This document shows positions 13,099 to 26,580 of a stretch of DNA of 64,000 nucleotides, in pieces. Under the pieces are notes generated by a model, which was not told the DNA's origin, did no database searches, and was given only the letters and a program-made list of their open reading frames with translations. A program made the translations under genes and the position numbers. The stretch lies in the NCBI GenBank assembly GCA_013396655.1, contig WBMV01009271.1:964314-1028313 (forward strand), in the 5' to 3' direction. This DNA is from Campylorhamphus procurvoides. Lineage: Eukaryota > Chordata > Aves > Passeriformes > Dendrocolaptidae. Numbering within the stretch: position 1 is the stretch's first letter; the number at the start of each line of letters is the position of its first letter.

Positions 13099-16000
13099 GG
13101 GTAAGTTTCTTGCGTTATTATCGTGATCTGTACTTGTGGGTATTAGAAGGGAAATTTTGGAGCTTCTGACTTTTCCTCCATTGTTTTAGAGGAAAAACTC
13201 TTGTCAGATAACTTATGTAATCAATTTCCATTTTAAAGGCAATTACACAATTAAAATAATTAGAGAGGGTGCACTGGGGTTTGATTCTGTTTTCAAAGCA
13301 CTGGGTGTCCACTTCTCATGTGAAATTATTAGTCGATATTTGACAATCTGCCAGTCCAGGCTCTCATTTCCTCCAGTCTGTCCAATATCTTGGTTTTGCA
13401 TCTCCATGACAGTAATATCTTTGAATGGCTGGTTAACTGGGGTAGCATAATTATATAACCCAGTGACTTCTTGTTTATAATGGCCACTGCCAAAGGCATA
13501 GCAGACTGATGCTGGACAAAGGCAGCAAACCACTTAAAATACCGGTGATTACAAATGAGAAACCTGGTTAACTACAGAGGCAAACAGCCACCTATAAAAG
13601 GCCTAAATTTTCTGACCAGAGAATCAGCAATGATACCTCATCAGATATGGGTTGTTCTTTATGAAGAGTTGAGTATTCCTCTCTAGAGACCAAGTGGATC
13701 TCATGCTACAATAAGACAAGAGATCTTATCTTTTTTGCTCGTGGTCATGAATAAATCATATTTCACTATCCTCTTTGAGAAGATTCAATTGACTGACCAG
13801 GTCAGAGGCTAGAAGATAGCAGAGATACTTCATGATTCAGTATGTTTTGTTAACACATCTAAGAGAATTTATTTTCAAGTGATCCACATAAAGTTTGCAA
13901 GATGCTTTTCATGTTCTCAGTATGGAGAACAAAAGTCTCTCATTTATTTTAATTAATCTATATTCTACGGGGAAAGAGAGTTATATCAATTCGAGATCAC
14001 ATCACTTCATGAAGACAGCAGAAGAATGAACATATTTTATGGCCCAGTTAATCATCTATGACTTTGACTATTACCTTCTTTGAAATTTAGGTTCACAGTG
14101 TAATAATAAATTATTCATTTCAGGCATGTTTAGATGAGCATGAAACCTGCATATCCATTGCTGAAAAATACCTAATGAGAGATGAGCAAAGTAATACTTT
14201 TTCAACTTCCAGAGCCCAACGCTTGCGCCTTGGTAGAATTTCCTGAAATAATCACTTCTTTGAAAATTAGTCCTTATTACGCCTGATAGCAAGAAATAGA
14301 AATTGACAGCAAAGTATAGAGGTCACCACTCATCCCTTATGCTATTGCTGTAGTTTGGCAGGTGCGTTCAACGCTGGGCCAGGCAATGCTTTGTAAAGGT
14401 TTGTAAATCCTGTGTACTATTACCTCTCAGTATGACAGGTTTGTATCAATTATAAATGAAATTAAATAAAAATATCTTTAACTTACTCCGGGTTAAGTGT
14501 AACCTTGATGGTTTCTGTGTCTCTGGATAAATCACAAAAAGTATTTTCATGCTATATTCATATTGAAATATTAGAATACTAATTTTTCCTTATCATAAGC
14601 TGCAGTAAGCTATATATCCAAATATGCCTTTCAAACAAAATCTACTAGCTTTTTGGGGGGCTAAGGTTAATATTTTCTCCTCATTGTCTTCCAACAATAT
14701 CTCTATCTTGCTATGTTCCCTCATACATAAAAAGACCCCAAAGTAGTCCCCAGAAATACTTTAAGACCTAGAAGCTCTTGTTGAACAGAGGAAAGGATTC
14801 CTATTTGACTGGCAGCATTGGGTATTATTTCCCACTCTCTGAATTTTAATGCAGCTATGTGCAGGTGAAACGACAAGTTTCAGTGTTACAAAGTCTGATA
14901 ATTGACAAGTGTGGATAATGTTTGCTCTGTCTGATGGATAAGAAAGAAAAGGGCTTTATTTTGTAGAAAGGAAAAAAAAAAGTGTAACCATAATCAAGAC
15001 AATTATATGCTTCCATTGATGTTAACCAAGAGAAGAGAGTAACAAAAAGCATACTTTACATAAATTTCATCCCTTTTGGACAAATGTGTAAATTTTGAAA
15101 CAAAAAAAAACCACACTAGTTTTAATATCAGGTAAGCTCTACTTATCTTTGGAAAAATCACTGACTACAGGATAAAGTCCTAATATTTACTACATTTATA
15201 CAATTTATAGAAACAGCTTTTCATAGAATATTAATTGCTGCTATAAAACTTGCCTATTTGCCCTGAAATAAATGTTATCAGCATCTCCAGTTTTTCCTTA
15301 CTGCTGATAATGATACTCCAAATTGATAGTGAACTGCATTACCATTTAAATGGAAAGGACCTCTGAATTAGCAAAACACTAGTATCTATTCAGATGCAGC
15401 ATATTCTGGACTAGGGTTTTTTCCCTACTTGAATGTACACATTTATGAAAAGTTACTTCTGTGCAAAAAATCAAAGTATTGGAGGGGAGGGATTCTTTGT
15501 GACGTTCAGCAAGGTATATAGAGTAGACACTGTGAACCAAGTCCTGCAGAATTACAAACTATGCCAGACAGCTAGAAGTCAAGTGTAAAATTGTGCTGGA
15601 GTCAGAGGGAGCCTGCTTTTTTTCAGTTTTTTTTTTAACAATATAAGCTGTTGAATTACTGCTATTTGCAGCCTAGAGCAAATGGCAGGACAGGGAAGTG
15701 GTGCAGGGATTGGTGATGCCAGCCTGTCCGTCTCTTCTGCACAACAGGGAGGATCTATCACTATCGACACCGAGCACATCCATGACTCCAAGAGCTTTGG
15801 TTTCCCGAGTCCTTTTATTCTTTGCTGTTAATTCCATCTCAGTCTGCAACAAAGAGGAGAAAATTGGCTGAATAAGGAAGCCACAGTGTCCCTCATTCTG
15901 GGATGCAGAGGAGTTTGAGTAGTGGGGACAGACAGGCTCAGGCCTCTGCTGGAGCTTAGCCTTTAAGCTCAATATGTGATGATGATGATGCAGCAAAGAC

Positions 16001-16259
16001 TTAAATGAGACAGAAAGCTTAGACAAAAAGGGTCTGGTTCTAGGACAGGCTTTTTTTGCTTGTTTTTTGTTCTTTCCCCAGAATGTATTATCTTGGTCAC
16101 GCTAGAAATGCAGGACAGGCTTCTGTGAAGAACTGTCTTTAGGATGTTAGCACCTTGAGGTGTGCAGGTCTTCCCTCAGTGCAGTGAAGATTTCTTAGGA
16201 AAGTTATTTCCTTCATCTAGATTACTTCTAACATCAATACTTGAAGTCAGAGTATGCAA
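13099..16259. other. gene-free sequence with one ORF of uncertain status
   Basis: No certain gene is present. A 96-codon minus-strand open frame at 13243-13533 has a fairly protein-like composition and a pyrimidine-tract/CCAG acceptor-like site at 13512-13530 (minus strand). I cannot match it to any family and do not call it an exon. A minus-strand frame at 15673-16026 overlaps a (GAT)n tract at 15977-15990 and has no domain. The rest is AT-rich. Confidence 0.55.
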
Positions 16260-16530
16260 TATCATCCTCAAATGTCGCACAGGTGCTGATGAAGTTTGAA
16301 ACCCTGGTTTGAGATCCTCCTCCTTCCCTTTCCACCCACTGATGCTGGTTGAGACTGTGCTCTCCTCAGCTGTATCCGGGCTGAGCTGGCTGGGATAATT
16401 GCCTGAGTTGGGGTCTGGCAGTCACTCCTATCCAACACCCTGCTCACAGCAGGATGCCCGCCGTGCTGGCACTGCAGAGCGCCTGCTGCGCTCAAGGGTT
16501 CTCACCCCACAGTCCACGGCAGGCACTTCG
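16260..16530. other. small GC-rich patch, origin unknown
   Basis: This ~270-bp segment is clearly GC-richer than its surroundings and holds a few CpGs (for example in GATGCCCGCCGTGCTGG and GAGCGCC). A 75-codon minus-strand frame crosses it but resembles no protein I know. It could be a decayed repeat, a conserved element or a small unmethylated island. Nothing in the sequence decides between these. Confidence 0.4.
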
Positions 16531-18737
16531 GTGGTTGTGACAATGCTTTGAGTTCCCTTTTGAGTCATTGTCTCTGAGCTCAGGGATTTTGCACAGAGTA
16601 ATTTCCCCTGAGTGACTTCAGTGACTCTAGTTATGAAAAGTGAGCAGTAGGCCTCTATCTAATTGTGGATTTAGACTATCATGAAGCTACTTTAAGTAGC
16701 ATTACTTTGATAAATCCTTTTTCTTGAATGCATTGCTCTTATGGAGACTAAATTTTGTATCCCTAAATGAAAGCTCTATTTGTATTTATTAAATAGATCA
16801 AAGTCTTTATAAATGCTTAATTTCATTTATTAAGACAATTGAGTTTATTGCTATAAAATCATGCTTTTATAGCCACTAGGCTCTGTCTTCTCATGATCTG
16901 TCCTGTTTTGTAGTCAGAGGATTAGTTTTTTTTGATTTTGATGCACTTGACTTCAGCAACATGTAGGCATGTGGAAGTCTCAAAGATATTCAGATCCTTT
17001 GTTTTCTAAAAGTAAAGGCCATAGAAAAGATGAGTCCTCCTAGTCTTCCTCCCAGTAAACATACATTGAGAGAAGCCACAGACTGATTAGGAGATTTGGT
17101 GTTTTATAATATTCTTACAAAGTCCATCTCGTATCTTGACCAAAAAAGGTACATAGTATTAATCTAGATAACCAACACTTCAGACTGTTGTGTTAACCTC
17201 AAATGTATTTATTTCATTATGAAGGGAAAGTAAAATTGCATCTATGCCCTTCGGGGATTTGTTTTGTTTTGATCAGATTTGTTTTGTTTTCTTCTTTTTG
17301 TTCCCATTTGAAAAAAATGTGGCAAACAGATTCCACCATCCCTTTTTGCTTATTTTAAGTAATCGTCAGGAAGATGCTGCAGAAGACTCCAATAGACTAA
17401 TCAATAAAGGAATCCTAGATGATCAACCATGTGGCATGCTGGCTAAGAGCCAATTTCTCTCCTTATTAACAAAAACAGTCTTTGGATTTCTTATTAATCC
17501 CCCTTGAGAACTAACTAGACGAACATGCTTTGTGAAAGAGCTTGTGAGGATACTGATTTTTTTACTGAAACTGTTCTCAGGGAAGAATAACTACTCTGAA
17601 GACACATGTTAGATACACAAGCTGTTCTGTATTATCATAGAAGGTACTTTTTTTATCCCAGCCATGGCTCCTAGATTAGACAATGTTGAGACTTGATAGA
17701 CACTGAATTTGTTCAAAAATGAAGATTGATATACATCAAAATAAACTTAAATGCATCAAAATAATTACCTAGTCAATACTAGTTCCGTTGATGTCTTTAA
17801 ACAGCTTCAATCACTCTCTGGTATGAATGCAGATGTCACAAATTCTTTAATTGGATTTCTGCTGAAATTGAGAATTAATTACTTTGACTAGACATTTGTG
17901 CTAGTCTTGCCCAGTATGCATGCGTATCGAAACAACACAAATAATGTGGAATACTTCAGTGTAGAAGTAAAACAGTTTTTGCTTTAGGAGTTAGACATTA
18001 TTAGCAAAGATGTAATAATTTTTAAAATGAACCTGTAAAATTTACTTTCATGTGAGCATATGGCTTGTTACTATGTTGGCATCACTGTTGAGATATTAAT
18101 TGTTTACATTTACATAACACACTGCCAGAAAACCTATATATTTATTATAACTTTTCAATTATAATAATATTACTGAATATTTTACCTATCATTCATGTGC
18201 CATAGAGGGGTACCTAATAATAAAATTTGTAGTTAAAATTCCTTAATGCTGGGTAGGAAATCAAAAATATTATTTCCTGACCTTGGCTCATCTAACCTAT
18301 GTCATCTGATGAGCACTTCATTAGAAAGACAGGACGGAAGGAGAAAGAAAGAAAATTACACTTAACAATACAATATTGGGACATACCAAATAAAATTTTT
18401 GAAAATTATCTGAGGTTATTTTAAAATTTTAGATACTTAAATGGTAAGCCCCAGATGGATATATACATATAGAAAATTTTAAATAAAAGCACTCTGTCAT
18501 ACAATTTCTGTGAATAGGAAATGTGTTATAGCTCCAAAATATTTGGGGACTAACTTCGTAAAGAGAGTAGTCTTTGTTATAATTTGCACCATGTTATTTG
18601 ATGCTATCAATTGAGTGATCGTTCTTGATCAGTCTTTTCTGATCCTCTGTCTTTAAACTTTTTTTGATTCGTAGATATCACTTCTCTCCCAAATGTTTCT
18701 GTTTATGTTTCTATTTAATCAGGTCTTTCACTATAGT

Positions 18738-18790
18738 GTTTTTTGGGGTTTATTGTGTTTGTTTGTTTGGGGTTTTTTTGTTTGTTTTGG
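18738..18790 (+). repeat. G/T low-complexity tract
   Basis: Repeated GTTTG units with GGGG interruptions and T runs. It is the same compositional class as the tracts at 568, 37405, 54770 and 55170. Confidence 0.75.
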
Positions 18791-19244
18791 CTTTTTATTT
18801 TCCTGAATAGATCCTATTCTTAAAATTTTTGGTTTTGCCTATTTCTTACATAATAGTGATTTCAAATATTTTTTTTCATGAGCAGAAAAATTAATAAGCT
18901 CAAGCTCATCTTAATTTCCACAAGTTCAACTCTTTCAGGTTTAGAAACATGGGCAATTGAATATTGTCTGTGGAAAAAGTGGTTTGATGAGGAATAATGC
19001 ATAAGAGAGACAAAAAAAACCCCACACACATCCAAAATTTACAATGAGTTTGAGATCTTTATTGAATTTGGGTCATATATTGTGATAACATTTTCCTATG
19101 TGCTTTTGCTATTTTAACTGCTTCAGTACTTTGGAAAAGCCACTTTCTTTTTGATGGTAGAGTATTGTGAGATCACTGCACTGCATACACTTTAAAGTTA
19201 AATCAGCACCTGCATTGATTTGGCTTGACAACACTCATACTTTC

Positions 19245-19259
19245 GTGTGTGTGTGTGTT
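19245..19259 (+). repeat. short (GT)n microsatellite
   Basis: About seven GT units following TTTC. It is probably too short to be highly variable. Confidence 0.8.
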
Positions 19260-22200
19260 CCTTAGCTATACAAATGAAGCACAAGAATTTTTGGGCAAAA
19301 AAAGTTTTAGAAAATTAGCAATTTTCATGGACTACTAGAAGATATTCAAGGTGATCAAATTCTGAGCTTGTAAATGTAAATATTCATCCTGAAAACTTGA
19401 TTTTTAAGGGCTCCAATCAGAGAACAAACATCCTGTGTAATTCATGTATCTAATCAAAGCTAACCAACACAGCCTGAATTTCAAATGTCAAATGTTTGCA
19501 GTAGGCAAACAACACACGTAATTCTTCATCTGTGCATATTCAAATAATCTCTGTGTGAATCAACACAAGTTACAAAAAGAAGTTGTATTCATCACAGTAT
19601 TTACTCAGCTCTTGAGAGCAGCACAAATAGCTGTAATGCAAGGTTTCTGATTTTTTTTTTCTAATTGATCAACAGAATAGTAACATTTTTTTCACACCAT
19701 TTTTATTGTTTTCCCATAAAGAATATTATTCTTATGGACCTAAGTACACAGAAAGGAAAATCATTCTCTTGAAAAGACTTTTGTCAATTCTCCGTGATTC
19801 CAATAACCGCACTTTCCAGTCATCTTTTCAAACATATTTTGGGTTTCATCTGATAGATTGAAATTTTAAGGTCATGGTGCATTTTTCATGGTTTGAGGGT
19901 TTTTTCCACCTCATTTCAGTTTAGCTAACTTAGTTTATCTGTATTATTTCTGCAGTGTTTTGTGTCCATTTATAGCCTAATACTGATGTCAATATATACC
20001 ATTATTACACCACCCCTAAAATTTCTCTATTGGTTCTTGTTAAAACACCCCATTGATTTAAAGGTCTCGTTACCTACCAGGGTGTGTTCTGATTCTTCGA
20101 CCTCTTCATACTCCTTGGTGGTGACTTCAGTTAGTTGCATGATTATCAGATGATAATGTGGTAGCATTAAAATGAATTAGCATGTAATTACTGTTGTTCC
20201 CAAGGGAGATAGGGTACTTAAAATAAAACAGTGCATGTTATATCATGAAAAGCTTGAAGCAATGTATTTCCCCTGGTACACTCAGATATCCACAGCTCTT
20301 GCTTTCTACAGTGCGTTCATGGTACGAAATCCTAGAGGAGATTTGGAAACAGCTGATGAACATCTGCTTTTGCATCTTGGGTTATTCATGTCAATTTTAA
20401 AATCTTTAATTTTTGCAAATACTTGATAAAGTGATTTCATATGATCTCATTTGGATAGTCACATTCCCATTGGCATTTATTTACTATAAATATTATCAAG
20501 ATTAAACATTATAGCTTGCAATAATGAACCACCAGAAAATTGTTTTAACGTATCAGAACTAATTAATTCAATTTAAATATTAAGCAATATTTAAAAAATA
20601 CTAATGTCTCAGTAGTATTTCATAACTTGAGTTATGAAGCGAAAGCTGTTACAAGCAGAAAAAATGCTTAATTTATTGGACACATTATTAATTACATCTA
20701 GTATTTAATTTGAAGAACTTCCTTTTAGAAGTCACTTTGTCAAAGTGTCCTTATGCAGGACTAGATGAGTGGAATTCTTCTCCGTAGTAGTGTATTTACC
20801 TCTGTTGCACTGCTGGATCTGGACAACAAAGCAGGAAGCTAAATGGAAAAGCAGTTTGTGCTTCAGTATTGATTAGTTTTCTAAATATCACATTTTACTG
20901 CTCAGACTGTTTTCTCAAGAATACTTCTGTCTTTCAGCTGACAGCATTTAGGAATTAAAAATGTACATAGATTGGAAAATTACACAGCTAATAAGGATAG
21001 TTCTAACCCTAACTGCCTTCTTTTTGAGATAAGATCCAGAGAATCACAACAGCAAGTTCTATAACAAGGGGCAAAGTCTAAGAAAAGTAAGAAACGAGAA
21101 AGTGTTTGCTTGCACTGCACTGTAGTGCAATGCTTTGCTGGAAAACCACTAAAGATTAGGTTCATGACTTCCATGGCTTCGGTGTTGATTGTCGACTCAT
21201 GTAGGGAATTCCTTCTTCGTCATAGGACCTAATACAACTACATTCAAGTCACATTTCTTGAAGCACAAAAAGTTAAATGTTTTCAGCACCTAATTCAAAA
21301 TACTTACTATCCAGAAAATCTGAGACCTGTGTTTTTTAAAGTACTTTGTGGATATTATAGGTAAATATAAATTTTAAGCTGTAAAAAACACATTGTGTGC
21401 TGTTACAGGTAATGGACATGAAATGTAGAGTGCTAAACTTTCAGTGATAATGGAATAATCTTCTATCTGACATACAAAATTGCAATTTCTTTTTCTTATG
21501 TTAAAACATTTTTAAAATTTGTACTAATACTTCCAAATGGAAGTGTGTTTTTTGGTTGTTTTGTTTTTTCTATGAACTTAAACATGGTTGGGGAGAGAAT
21601 AATAAAAATAGCAGCATGTATTCATCCATTCCATGAAACAAAATCCAGTGAAAATACCTGAAGAATCGATACATAGGCTTGAAAGTAAAATTAAACAAAA
21701 AATAGCCCCCAGCCAACCAACTTTCATTTGCAGAATAAAAAAAGACAGAACAACATTTGTTTCTTATCCTCAGGTATTACTTGCATTTTTACTGAATTCC
21801 AGATCGTATTGGTCAAATCGTTTCAGCAGTGAATGCAGAAATAGTTACATGAGCATCTACAGATACCTATCCAGGATTTATTTGTTCAATATGTACCTTA
21901 AAAGAATTAAGAAGTATATTAATTTTCTATTATTTTATTTCTGCTTTTTCATAAAAAGATGTAACAATGACTTTAAGAAGGTTGGTATTCCCAGATAACA
22001 GATTGCTTCTTCTAGAGTGCATGAAGTCATCTGGTGATGATTTTAACTATATAGAATCTATGGTTTTAAAACAAAAGCTTTCTCCATTTCATCACTGTAA
22101 ATGACTTTATGGGATGCTTTAGTCCCTCATCCTCATTGGGCCCTAAGTCATGACTGTACCCACCATCCACTGGGCAGGTAATATTACTCATCTGATTTTT

Positions 22201-25200
22201 CCTTACTCATTCTTACACAGGTATGTGACATTAAGTTCTCCTTGATATTGACCAGGATTCTGATATGTTAATTTAAAGCTATTCAGAATGTTTTTCAGAA
22301 TCTATTTCATGATTAGTTGTAAATATTACTGACAAACATCTTCTGATTTCTCATTTGCTTCTTGTCTTCTTGGGCTGGCATGTTTGTTCTCAAAAATTCT
22401 TAAAAAATGGTTTTGTTTTCTTACTTTCTTTTTCTTTTTTTTTTGCCTATGGCAGCTCAGAAAAGTTAACCAAAACCTCTCTGAAAACAAACCATTGTGA
22501 TATGTTGCATTCCATTTAAATATGTAGATTTTTGTGTATCTTCAGATTTAGAGCAACTGTCCCTTCTCTCTGTTTGATGCTCTTGTATGTGTATGTTATA
22601 TGCATGCATGTTTGTACATCTTGGATTATTTCATCTGTCTATAAGAAGCCGGGTTTGTAGAACTGTCGCAATTTTCATGATTATTTGACCAGTGCAGTTT
22701 GGGAGAGTTTTATGATAAACACAGTCTTTTTGTTTCTTATTACAAGCAGTGCAGCTGATGCTGCAGTAGCGTATGCATGCTGAAGTGATGTAACATTTTT
22801 ATCAGTCTAAATACATCAAGAGAAGGAGTTTGAATGTGTTTTAGGAGCAGCACGGATGGGAATTAGCAAACAACTGTTTAGAGAAAAATCACAGTGTTTC
22901 CTAGGTATAGATTCTTCTATCATATCAGGCTCTCCCTGGTCTGCTTTTCTCTCCCCATAGCATAATGATCAGAACAGTCATGCAGACTGAAAGGGCTTTG
23001 AAACTAGAAAGGAAGAGAGTGATGTGTTCAGAAGTTGCATCTCTAGCCTCCAGATCTGTCACTGAACCCACCTGGGATGAACTGGATACTAAACAGTGAA
23101 AGCTTTGTTAACTACACAGAACTCAATAGTTGTGCCAGTACCTTAAGGAAGCTATGAATCAGCTATCAAAGTGCAATCTTGAGAAGTGAATCAATGGAAA
23201 GTGTCCTACTTGCCAAGTGTTTATTCCTAGAAAACAAGATTGCTTTGATGACAGGGTTGTTTATGTTGCCACTTTGAATAACAATATATGTGATTTTGCA
23301 TTTATCCTTTTGTTGGACATTTAGATGTGTAAGACTAAATGTGAGCTGAGACTTTACTATTCTGAGACCAATTGGGCCTGACAATAAATGAGTTTTCTGG
23401 TGAATTCTAAAAGTCTGATGGAGGCACTAAACAGAGTTTTTTGTTAGGTCTGATTGACATACATTTCTATGCTTTACAGTATTTGTCTGTTCATAGTGAA
23501 TAGTTCATGTGATAAAGAAAGTCTGAATTGTTTGCCCATGTTCATTTTTTTTACCTTCTTGCCTTGTTGTAGGAAAACACACCTATCTCTCTTAATTTTA
23601 AAAGCTCACTGTGAAATACTGTTTGGACATATGAAAGCTGTGGATGCTGTGAGCACATTCCATGAAGAACAGAGCTGTCCAGTTTAACAGAACTAACAAT
23701 ATTCTAAAAATGTTCAATGCATCTTTCATAATTTACTAGAAAGGTCATTGTTGTTATAAAGTTGCTTTAAGTGCATGTACCAAGGACATGATTCATAACT
23801 AAACATTTCTGAACAAACTTGAAAACAGCTTATTCAAGGACCACATAATTATTTTGGGTCAAAATGCTTAAGGAAGTGAGTAAACATTTCATATACTTAG
23901 GTGAATATAACATTATGGGACAATATAGGACTGTTTGACACGGTGTGCCCAGAGACCATTTGTTAGATTCCCAGCTGGATATTTGCACGAGGTTTTATCC
24001 TGTTTATACAATGAATATTCAGTGACTTTGCAGACACAGTGGTGAATATTTCCTGTGTCAGTTGAGACTTTCTGGCTACCTAGCTGGGTTGGGGTGTGAA
24101 GAAGCAGATACTGTTATAGATTCATTATATTTGCAGTAAAAGGCATATGGAGGCCATGCAATGCATTCCTTCTTCTCTGAGGCATTATTTCCAATGCAGC
24201 CTATTTTCTCAATATTGTAGTCTGTTAGTTTAAAATGCCATGTATGAAGCAGACTCATACTATAAAGGGAGAAAAAGGTAATAAACTTAATGACACCACC
24301 ATTGAGATGGAAATCCATTTTTGATCAAAGATACACGGAAAGAAGTCAACCAAATACCCAGTGCAGGTGAGCAGTAATATGAAGTTCAATAATTTTGAGG
24401 TTAATATACCCCCAGGCAGTAGCCCACTTACAGATTTTGAAGATTGGCAGGCCCGAATGTTACAGCTCATAATAGTAACTACCAGAGATAAAGTCAGAAT
24501 TCTGTAACAGGCATTGGATAGGGGAAAAAAAAAAACCTAGAAAGCAGATAGAAGAAATAGAAAATAGCTTTACAGTTTTAAAAGCTGCATTCTACACTAG
24601 AAAAATAAAATAATTTTTCACACAGATGCCTGTTAATATGCTTCTGCAATATAGAATTTTGAAGATGATAGAGCGGTTAAAAGAAGATATGTTTCAGACA
24701 CAGATACCAAAGGGTTATTCTTTTATTTCATTTATTTTAATCTATTAATTGGTTTAATACGCTGCCAAGCACTCTAGTTATTTTATAATCTGTTTCATTT
24801 AAAAAGGAGAAGGTGGGGAGAAAATGATCAGAAAAATTATTTTCGGAGGGGCAGCTCTGAAATTATCCTGTACTCAAAATCAAATAATGGATTCAGTTTT
24901 CTGATTATGGCACCCCTTGGCACCATGTTCCCTGAACACTTTGCAGCAGTATTTTTGTTTCTCTGTTCATAGCAAGCTTAATAGGAATCATGTTAGATCT
25001 TGGTTTCTTGAGGATGCCCAGACAGCAGATTAGGCCAAGATGACCTTTTTAATTTGTGCTTCCCTTGATATTTTCACTATATTTTTTTCTTTCTTCTCCC
25101 CTAGATATACTAACAGTAAGATCTTTTTCTTTCTTGTTTTTTAAATCTTACGTTAGCATACTACCAGTCATCCAATGTTGGTTTAAATTCACTGGAGCTT

Positions 25201-26509
25201 ACATAAGTGCAGAATGACTTACATGTTCATTAAGTGACGTTTGACGTCATGTTTTACTAGCATCAAATCAGTTTCCTAATCTTTGTCTCTCTTAACAGAG
25301 TGGTGATAAGCTGACTTAGCTTACATCTTGTTTTGCTTAACTGAGCATCCCTGTCTCTTGCCATCCTGTAAGCAGCAGGATGGGGATAGCAGTGCAACTG
25401 GTATTTTGATATTAGTCCTGAATTGCACTTTAAACAGGTTAAGTCAAATATACGCTTGAATAAAACATCTTACATTAGTGGACTATTAATCAAGACTATC
25501 TAGTTCATAAATCCCTGATTAATTTTTTTTCTCTGAAATTTCAGAAGCTACTTTGTCTAGTTTTGATTGCAAAAGAGATTATTTGAAACCAGGAATTTTC
25601 TCTAAGCTTCCCTGATTTTTCAACGTGTACTCCATCCTGGCACTTTAAACCCGAGACTTCTTATATTTTCATTATTCTTCCATCTTTTGTCTTTCCTTTG
25701 GATACTTGTTGAGTTATGAGATAGGTACATCAAAATAGTTTCTGTAAAACTTATTTCATTCTGAGTTGTTTTTCTATGGGCCATTCACAGAGATATGAAA
25801 GGATTTTTAATGAGATTGTAAATACTTTAGATATTCTGTACACTTTCAGAATGCCTGGATCTACTTTGAACTTTAAATAATGAAAAAAATTACTTTTTAT
25901 TTCCTACTTTTTATTCCTTTCATCTGCTATAAATATTACATCTCATACCTTTCTTAATATATGAAAAGAATGCGAAGAAGATTCAAGCAAGTAAAACTTG
26001 TTAAAAAAATATCTCTATCAAGTTGTTTTCCGTTGGTCAATATCAAATCTCCAAAAGTAATTTTTAATTCTTCTAGGCTTGCATGTGGATAAAACTGACA
26101 TTTTCTTTGTTTGTATATCTAGAAAAGACAGGCTCAGTCCCCTGAGGCCAAGCCAGGATGCAGATGATTGCTTGTATTCTAGTTCTCAATTTTTTTAAGC
26201 TCGCGTTTCTCATTACAGTCTCCCAGAAGCTTCTTTATGCCCATCAGGAGTCAAGTTTTAAACCATCAGATTCCATGAAGTTTATGCTGGTTCTAGCATC
26301 TGTTGTCAGGGAAAAGCTGATAATATGTTTAGGACTGAACTCACTGCTATAATAATGAGCATTTTTCAACGAATGTCTGATGCTTCCTGAGGTATCTGCT
26401 TCATTGTGAGTTACTTGCAACAACTCACAATGCAACAACTACTCTCATTTAAGTAAACCATGCTCAGTTATTAAAATAAAAATGCCCATGAGGATGCATG
26501 TCAGATAAT

Positions 26510-26580
26510 AGAATCACAGAAACATTTATAACCATGAAAGACCTGGTATAAGTGTTGTCCATTGGGACATCCAGGGGTGG
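26510..26580 (-). mobile_element. possible decayed CR1 3' fragment, antisense
   Basis: ATAGAATCACAGAAAC followed by CATGAAAGACCTGG and GTTGTCCATT resembles a heavily diverged inverted CR1 terminus (AGAATCACAGAATGG, then a GGAAAAGACCT block). The match is weak and interrupted, and chance cannot be excluded. Confidence 0.35.

Larger units (their letters stand above)
16531..26509. other. gene-free AT-rich sequence, ~10 kb
   Basis: No gene, RNA or confident transposon is recognised. Landmarks are G/T low-complexity tracts at 18738-18790 and 21546-21571, a short (GT)n at 19245-19259, and a dense patch of TAAT, CAAAT and AATC cores at 19420-19650 that looks enhancer-like but is unproven. A 121-codon ATG-initiated frame at 21633-21998 is Lys/Ile/Phe-rich, as expected of translated AT-rich noncoding DNA. 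Confidence 0.65.

Noticed and set aside
12783..13126. Two overlapping plus-strand frames (86 and 107 codons)
   Set aside because: They lie across the promoter and R-like part of the putative LTR. Higher GC reduces stop codons there, and neither resembles a viral or host protein.
15673..16026. 117-codon minus-strand ORF with a His run
   Set aside because: The His run comes from a (GAT)n tract at 15977-15990. No domain or splice structure supports it.
21633..21998. 121-codon plus-strand ORF starting at ATG
   Set aside because: The Lys/Ile/Phe/Tyr/Asn-rich composition is that of translated AT-rich DNA. No family resemblance was found, and frames of this length can arise by chance in 64 kb read in six frames.
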